Assembly (NCBI RefSeq): GCF_018688155.1
Contig: NZ_CP061312.1
Span: 1,612,001-1,676,000 of the forward strand
DNA: 64,000 nt
Direction: 5' to 3'
From: Polynucleobacter sp. AP-Sving-400A-A2
GTDB lineage: Bacteria > Pseudomonadota > Gammaproteobacteria > Burkholderiales > Burkholderiaceae
The notes under the pieces were generated by a model. That model did not search any database. It was not told where the DNA came from and worked only from the letters and a program-made list of their open reading frames with translations. Within the stretch, counting starts at the first letter, position 1, and each line of letters begins with the position of its first letter. Below are positions 59,167-64,000 of this stretch, piece after piece. Position numbers and translations under genes: made by a program.

Positions 59167-61992
59167 TTAGTGCGCTTCTTCCCAATTATCGCCAATCCCA
59201 ATACCCACCACCAGCGGAACCTTCAGCTCAGCTACTTTACACATCAAATCAGGTAGTTTTGCTTGCAAAAGCGCCAGCTCATCCAGTGGCACATCAAATA
59301 CCAGCTCATCATGAACCTGGAGCAGCATGCGAGTCTTGAGCTGCTCTTTTTCCAACCAGTTTTCGACAGCAATCATAGCCAATTTAATCAAGTCGGCTGC
59401 CGTTCCCTGCATTGGCGCATTAATTGCAGCCCGCTCTGCACCCTGGCGGCGAGGACCGCTACTCTTAATTTCTGGGAGCCATAGTCGTCTACCAAAGACC
59501 GTTTCAACATAACCATTCTCCCTAGCCTCCAGGCGAGTGCGCTCCATATACTGAGCAACCCCTGGATAACGATCAAAGTATTTGGCAATATAGTTTTGGG
59601 CTGCTGAGCGCTCAATACCTAAATTACCGGCTAGACCAAAGGCACTCATGCCATAAATTAATCCAAAGTTAATGACCTTGGCATAGCGACGCTGCTCAGA
59701 ATTAACGCTCTCGAGCGGCACGCCAAAAATCTCAGCGGCAGTTGCTTGGTGCACATCCTTACCAGCAGCGAATGCAGCCAATAGGTTTTCATCCTCAGCA
59801 ATGTGCGCCATGATGCGCAATTCAATTTGTGAATAGTCTGCTGAAAGCAACTTACAACCATCAGCCGGAATGAACGCCTCCCGAATTCGACGACCTTCTT
59901 CCGTGCGCACAGGAATATTCTGCAAGTTCGGATCGCTTGAAGCCAAACGCCCCGTTACCGCAGTTGCCTGAGAAAAACTCGTGTGAACGCGCCCTGTTTT
60001 AGGGTCTGCCATACGTGGGAGCTTCTCGATGTAGGTCGACATCAATTTAGCGAGACTACGGTAATCCAAGATACGCGCAGGCAAGGGATAGTCTTCTGCC
60101 AACTTTTGCAGCACTTCCTCATCAGTCGATGGCGCACCGGATGGTGTCTTCTTAATTACAGGGAGCTCTAACTGCCCAAATAAAATCTCTGCGATCTGCT
60201 TAGGAGATTGAATATTAAATGGTTGCCCAGCTAGCTTATGAATCTCTCCCTCTAGAGCTAACAGACGTTTGCCAACTTCTTGACCTTGCTGAGATAGCAA
60301 GGCAGAGTCAATCCGAATTCCATTACGCTCCATGATGCCCAGAACCCGCATTGCTGGCATCTCGATATCTTCATAAATGTAAAGAAGGCCAGGGCTTGCC
60401 TGAATTTGTGGCCACAATACTTGATGTAATCGCAAGGTAATGTCAGCATCTTCTGCGGCGTAGTCGGTGGCGATCTTTAGATCTACTTGATCAAAGCCAA
60501 TCTGATGGACACCTTTACCGCATACCGCTTCATACTTAATGGTCTTCATGCCAAGATGTCGCTCAGCTAAGTTATCCATGTTGTGCGGCATATGCGATTC
60601 AAGCACATAAGATTCCAACATGGTGTCAAAAGCAATGCCGCGCAAAGTAATGTCGTAGTTTGCAAGGATGTGACTGTCGTACTTCAGGTTTTGCCCCACC
60701 TTGAGATGGGTAGCGCTTTCTAGCCAGGGCTTCATACGCGCCAAAACCAATTCACGGCTGAGCTGAGCCTCTCCATTGCGATGTGCTACCGGAATGTAAC
60801 AAGCCTCCCCAGGGGCAACACAAAGCGAGATACCAACTAACTCAGCAGCCAGTGCATCTAAGCTCGTAGTCTCCGTATCAACCGCCGTAAGAGCAGCGCC
60901 TTCAATTTTTTTAATCCAACGATCCAGTGTCACTTGATCCACTACACACTCATAGTGTTTTGCAATCGCACCTTGCAGATCCGTTGTTTCTTGCGACAAG
61001 GCAGTTGTCGCTTCTGTAGCAGTGGGGCCAAATCTCTTAGCCTCGCTTTTTACATTTTCTTCGGTAGTATTTTTGATGGGGCTACCGGCCAAATCAAAAT
61101 CTCTAACGGACTCAGGAGTCACACCCCCCAACTGCCTCTCCACATCACGCAACCAAGTCTTAAATGCATAGCGTTCAAATAACTCGCGCAAGAGTGGTGC
61201 ATCCTCTGGTTTCGCATGCAGGTCATCCAAGCCTGGAAGATGGGGCGATAAATCGCAATCGGTTTTGACGGTAATAAGTTGACGCGCTTGTGGCAGCCAC
61301 TCCAAACTATTTCGCAAGTTCTCGCCAACAACACCCTTTACTTGGTCAGCGTTTGCTATCAAGTTATCCAAATCACCAAACTCGGCTAACCATTTGTTTG
61401 CCGTTTTAGGGCCGGCTTTAGGAACGCCTGGCACGTTGTCAACCGCATCACCAATGATGGAAAGGTAATCTACGATGCGCTCTGGAGGCACTCCGAATTT
61501 TTCAATGACGCCATTGATATCCAACCTCTCATTAGTCATCGTATTAATTAAGGTGACAGAAGCGTTCACCAACTGGGCCAAATCTTTATCACCAGTAGAA
61601 ATAATCGTTTCCCAGCCAGCTTGGGTTGCTTGGCTAGCTAAGGTGGCAATCACATCATCGGCCTCAACCCCAGAAACCATTAATACTGGCCAGCCCAACG
61701 CTTTCACCATGGCATGGATTGGCTCAATCTGCTTTACCAAATCTTCAGGCATAGGGGATCGATGCGCCTTGTACTCGGGATACATTTCGTCCCGGAAAGT
61801 CTTACCTTTGGCGTCAAAAACACAGGCAATGTGATCAGCCTTGAGTTCTGAGCGAGCCCGGCGCATCATATTTACCATCCCATAGATAGCTCCCGTTGGG
61901 TCGCCTGCCCCATTTCTGAGGTCTGGCATGGCATGAAAGGCGCGATAGAGGTAGCTAGAGCCGTCTACCAACAAGAGTCTATGTTTAGTCAT
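59167..61992 (-). CDS. polA: DNA polymerase I
   Basis: 941-residue repair and Okazaki-maturation polymerase. N-terminal 5'-3' exonuclease (LLLVDGSSYLYRAFHAMPDL, VEADDVIATLA), middle 3'-5' exonuclease with an intact DTETTSLDALAAEL motif, and polymerase: motif A LLSADYSQIELRIMAH, motif B RRYAKVINFGLIYGMSAFG, motif C LLQVHDELVFDVP. ATG at 61992 is taken (MTKHRLLLVDG); the frame is open for 16 more codons but with poor support. Divergent from the small exported protein gene at 62074. Confidence 0.95.
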   Translation of the reverse strand: MTKHRLLLVDGSSYLYRAFHAMPDLRNGAGDPTGAIYGMVNMMRRARSELKADHIACVFDAKGKTFRDEMYPEYKAHRSPMPEDLVKQIEPIHAMVKALGWPVLMVSGVEADDVIATLASQATQAGWETIISTGDKDLAQLVNASVTLINTMTNERLDINGVIEKFGVPPERIVDYLSIIGDAVDNVPGVPKAGPKTANKWLAEFGDLDNLIANADQVKGVVGENLRNSLEWLPQARQLITVKTDCDLSPHLPGLDDLHAKPEDAPLLRELFERYAFKTWLRDVERQLGGVTPESVRDFDLAGSPIKNTTEENVKSEAKRFGPTATEATTALSQETTDLQGAIAKHYECVVDQVTLDRWIKKIEGAALTAVDTETTSLDALAAELVGISLCVAPGEACYIPVAHRNGEAQLSRELVLARMKPWLESATHLKVGQNLKYDSHILANYDITLRGIAFDTMLESYVLESHMPHNMDNLAERHLGMKTIKYEAVCGKGVHQIGFDQVDLKIATDYAAEDADITLRLHQVLWPQIQASPGLLYIYEDIEMPAMRVLGIMERNGIRIDSALLSQQGQEVGKRLLALEGEIHKLAGQPFNIQSPKQIAEILFGQLELPVIKKTPSGAPSTDEEVLQKLAEDYPLPARILDYRSLAKLMSTYIEKLPRMADPKTGRVHTSFSQATAVTGRLASSDPNLQNIPVRTEEGRRIREAFIPADGCKLLSADYSQIELRIMAHIAEDENLLAAFAAGKDVHQATAAEIFGVPLESVNSEQRRYAKVINFGLIYGMSAFGLAGNLGIERSAAQNYIAKYFDRYPGVAQYMERTRLEARENGYVETVFGRRLWLPEIKSSGPRRQGAERAAINAPMQGTAADLIKLAMIAVENWLEKEQLKTRMLLQVHDELVFDVPLDELALLQAKLPDLMCKVAELKVPLVVGIGIGDNWEEAH

Positions 61993-62073
61993 ACCGCAAT
62001 CGTACAATCTAGTTGCTAACCGCCTACAGATCAGGATCAAATCCTCCTGAAAAGAGGCCTAAAAAGGTGAAAA

Positions 62074-62481
62074 ATGATGCATGCTTTAACTAACTTACTC
62101 CACTCTTCTTTGAGCCAAACCCTTGTTCTGACAAGCTTTTTAGTAGCTTTTGCTTCTTTTGGCCTGAATTTGGCACACGCCCAAAACAATTCTCAAGCGC
62201 TGAGCCCCTCCGAGTTACAGCGCATTAATAATCAGCCCTTAGCGCCTCCGGTGAGTGCCTCTCAAGCCACCAGCGCGCCTGAAGGTCGCAAACCGAGCTT
62301 TCAACACAAAGAAGCTACCGGCACTGAAATTACTGAATACAAAGATACCAATGCACCCACACAGGTAGATGTGAAGACGCGTTATACCAACTACGAAATG
62401 GCCCCTCCGGCAACAGTCATGCCTGGCGTACCAAAAGAAACTGACCTGATCAGCGTACCGAGTATCAGAGTTCCTTTTTAA
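62074..62481 (+). CDS. Small exported protein upstream of thrB
   Basis: 135-residue protein with a signal peptide (LVLTSFLVAFASFGLNLAHA), so periplasmic. The mature part reads KPSFQHKEATGTEITEYKDT and later VDVKTRYTNYEMAPPA, close to the DUF2782-type proteins that often stand between polA and thrB in betaproteobacteria. AAGGTG stands 8 bases before the first ATG. Function unknown; it precedes thrB by 9 bp, so it is cotranscribed. Confidence 0.7.
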   Translation: MMHALTNLLHSSLSQTLVLTSFLVAFASFGLNLAHAQNNSQALSPSELQRINNQPLAPPVSASQATSAPEGRKPSFQHKEATGTEITEYKDTNAPTQVDVKTRYTNYEMAPPATVMPGVPKETDLISVPSIRVPF

Positions 62482-62490
62482 TCTTTACTC

Positions 62491-63468
62491 ATGGCCGTCT
62501 TTACTCCCATTGAACTAAGCGATATCTCTACTTGGATCTCGAGGGACTTTGATATTGGGCAGGCCATTGATATTCGTGGAATTCATGGTGGCATTGAGAA
62601 TTCCAATTTCTTTCTCGACACCGAGAAAGATGGCAAGAAACAAGAATATGTTTTGACTATTTTTGAAAGACTCTCTGCAGAGCAACTTCCGTACTACCTA
62701 GAGCTAATGCGCCACTTGGCCAATAAAAGTATTCCCGTACCAAAGCCGCTTGAAAATAAGCGGGGGCAAATTTTATTTACCCTTAAAGGGAAACCCGCAG
62801 CTATTGTGAGCAAGCTTCCCGGCCTTTCTAGGCTTGCTCCCGAAGCCAAGCATTGCGCCTTGGTTGGCGAGTATTTAGCGAAAATGCATTTGGCCAGCAG
62901 CGACTTTAAGCACACTCAAGAGAATCTTCGCAGTCTTGCTTGGTGGCAAAAAACAGTTCCTCAAGTGTTGTCACACTTAAGTGACACACAAAAAGAATTA
63001 CTGACTAGCGAGCTCTTAACTCAAGAGCAATTCTTTGCCTCTGAGGCCTATACATCATTGCCACAAGGGGCAAGTCATTGCGACCTCTTTAGGGATAATG
63101 TGCTATTTGATCCTCAGGGTGCAAATGATAGCTCTCAAGATCAGCTGGGTGGTTTCTTCGACTTTTATTTCGCTGGAACAGATAAGTGGTTATTTGATTT
63201 AGCAGTTACTGCAAATGACTGGTGTCTTGCTGACAATAAACAAGATTTAGATCCTGCTCGCTTCAAGGCGCTGATGGATGCATATCAATCTGTTCGACCA
63301 CTCACCACTGAAGAACAAACAAGTTGGCCACTCATGTTGCGCGCTGCAGCTCTGCGTTTTTGGATCTCCCGCCTGTGGGATTTTTATTTGCCACGTGATG
63401 CGCAAATGCTTACCCCGCACGACCCCCGTCATTTTGAAAATATTCTTTTAAGTCGCAAGGTAATATGA
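62491..63468 (+). CDS. thrB: Homoserine kinase ThrB (aminoglycoside phosphotransferase type)
   Basis: 325-residue kinase making O-phospho-L-homoserine for threonine synthesis. It is of the APH-like fold used by many proteobacteria, not the GHMP type of E. coli. GGIENSNFFLDTEKDGKKQE is the nucleotide loop, GASHCDLFRDNVLFDPQG the catalytic loop, and LGGFFDFYFAGTDKWLFDLA the metal-binding part. Its stop overlaps the ATG of the next gene (ATGA). Confidence 0.92.
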   Translation: MAVFTPIELSDISTWISRDFDIGQAIDIRGIHGGIENSNFFLDTEKDGKKQEYVLTIFERLSAEQLPYYLELMRHLANKSIPVPKPLENKRGQILFTLKGKPAAIVSKLPGLSRLAPEAKHCALVGEYLAKMHLASSDFKHTQENLRSLAWWQKTVPQVLSHLSDTQKELLTSELLTQEQFFASEAYTSLPQGASHCDLFRDNVLFDPQGANDSSQDQLGGFFDFYFAGTDKWLFDLAVTANDWCLADNKQDLDPARFKALMDAYQSVRPLTTEEQTSWPLMLRAAALRFWISRLWDFYLPRDAQMLTPHDPRHFENILLSRKVI

Positions 63469-64000
63469 AACTCAATTCCGTTACTCCAAAAGAGGGTTAC
63501 ACCTGGATACGTCAAGGCATTTGGCTTTTTAAACAAAATCCTTTGGGTTTTTTGATGCTGGTATTCATGTACATATTTGCAGCACAACTTGCAGTACTCG
63601 TACCCGTGATTGGTATTTTTGCCGTCTTATTACTCACACCTACCTTATCAGTGGGCTTTATGACTGCCTGCCGCCTGGCGATTCAAAAAGAACGCATTCG
63701 ACCCTCGGTATACGTGATTGCACTGCAATCTACTCCCTTGATTCGCAAACGCATTCTCCAATTGGGTTTGGTCTATGCCGCACTCATACTTGCTCTAAGC
63801 TTTATCTTAAGTTTGTTGGTAGATTTTGAGTTGCTCATTCCACTAATGACTAATGACAAGCCCATTACCTCAGAAGCCATCAATCAGATTTATCTGATTC
63901 TCTTTTTTGGTGGCCTGCTTTATGTGCCAGTGGCAATGTTGATGTGGTTTTCTCCCGTTCTCGTTGCTTGGGCTGATATGTCTATAGCGCAAGCACTCTT
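63465..64000 (+). CDS. BPSS1780-type membrane protein (3' end missing)
   Basis: The frame begins ATG at 63465, overlapping the thrB stop by four bases, and stays open to the right edge (178 codons). The N-terminus MKLNSVTPKEGYTWIRQGIW is followed by hydrophobic segments (QNPLGFLMLVFMYIFAAQLA, VLVPVIGIFAVLLLTPT, and others), as in the BPSS1780 family of Burkholderiales membrane proteins of unknown role. Translationally coupled to thrB. The end is outside the window. Confidence 0.8.
   Translation, partial: MKLNSVTPKEGYTWIRQGIWLFKQNPLGFLMLVFMYIFAAQLAVLVPVIGIFAVLLLTPTLSVGFMTACRLAIQKERIRPSVYVIALQSTPLIRKRILQLGLVYAALILALSFILSLLVDFELLIPLMTNDKPITSEAINQIYLILFFGGLLYVPVAMLMWFSPVLVAWADMSIAQAL

Overview
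The window reads as chromosome of a freshwater betaproteobacterium of the Burkholderiaceae, most probably Polynucleobacter. This is inferred from protein resemblance and gene order, not from a database search. Supporting signs are the rpsU-yqeY-dnaG-rpoD macromolecular synthesis operon divergent from tsaD, an Ala/Lys/Pro-rich extension on RpoD, polA next to a small exported protein, thrB and a BPSS1780-type membrane protein, a Coq7-type hydroxylase, and two different photolyase/cryptochrome genes suited to sunlit water.

Layout. 1-2.7 kb: DASH cryptochrome (cut by the left edge) with DUF2256, a deacetylase and a cupin. 2.7-10 kb: a minus-strand catabolic-looking block (HMG-CoA-lyase-like enzyme, CaiB CoA-transferase, exported lipase, ChrR-type cupin, LeuD, LeuC, haloacetate-dehalogenase-like hydrolase). 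10.2-16.5 kb: an AT-rich accessory stretch of very small genes, bactofilin, HU, GNAT and SixA. 15.6-23.1 kb: a membrane-lipid cluster (LplT, GT4, membrane-anchored class III aminotransferase, phosphatidylserine decarboxylase) bracketed by two paralogous exported SRPBCC proteins. 23-31 kb: mixed metabolic and small genes, a second photolyase, YceI and a methyltransferase. 31.2-32.9 kb: scars, namely an AbiEii fragment, an alpha/beta hydrolase with an in-frame stop, and a tRNA-derived repeat. 33.6-42.6 kb: a possible pterin/flavin-type natural-product cluster (GTP cyclohydrolase II, RibD-like reductase, PTPS-like protein, BchC-like dehydrogenase, GT4, methyltransferase) mixed with OpgH and an NdvA-type ABC exporter. 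42.7-45.2 kb: a small island. 45.4-64 kb: core genes (rpoD, dnaG, yqeY, rpsU, tsaD, dxs, ispA, xseB, Rieske oxygenase, rhodanese, ZIP, dienelactone hydrolase, polA, thrB).

The most striking structure is the island. The two halves of an intronless tRNA-Ile(CAU) gene lie 2.4 kb apart (5' half 45197-45235, 3' half 42783-42827), and each ends in the same 7-bp anticodon-loop core CTCATAA. Between them sit an AbiEi/AbiEii type IV toxin-antitoxin pair and a complete second tRNA-Ile(CAU) gene, whose anticodon loop is interrupted by a 212-nt group I intron very like the Azoarcus tRNA-Ile ribozyme. Decayed relatives of the island's edge occur at 10.9 kb and 32.6 kb, and a fragment of a second AbiEii at 31.3 kb. 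The sequence therefore suggests a family of small elements that enter the tRNA anticodon loop and bring their own replacement, intron-bearing tRNA. No integrase is visible in the window.
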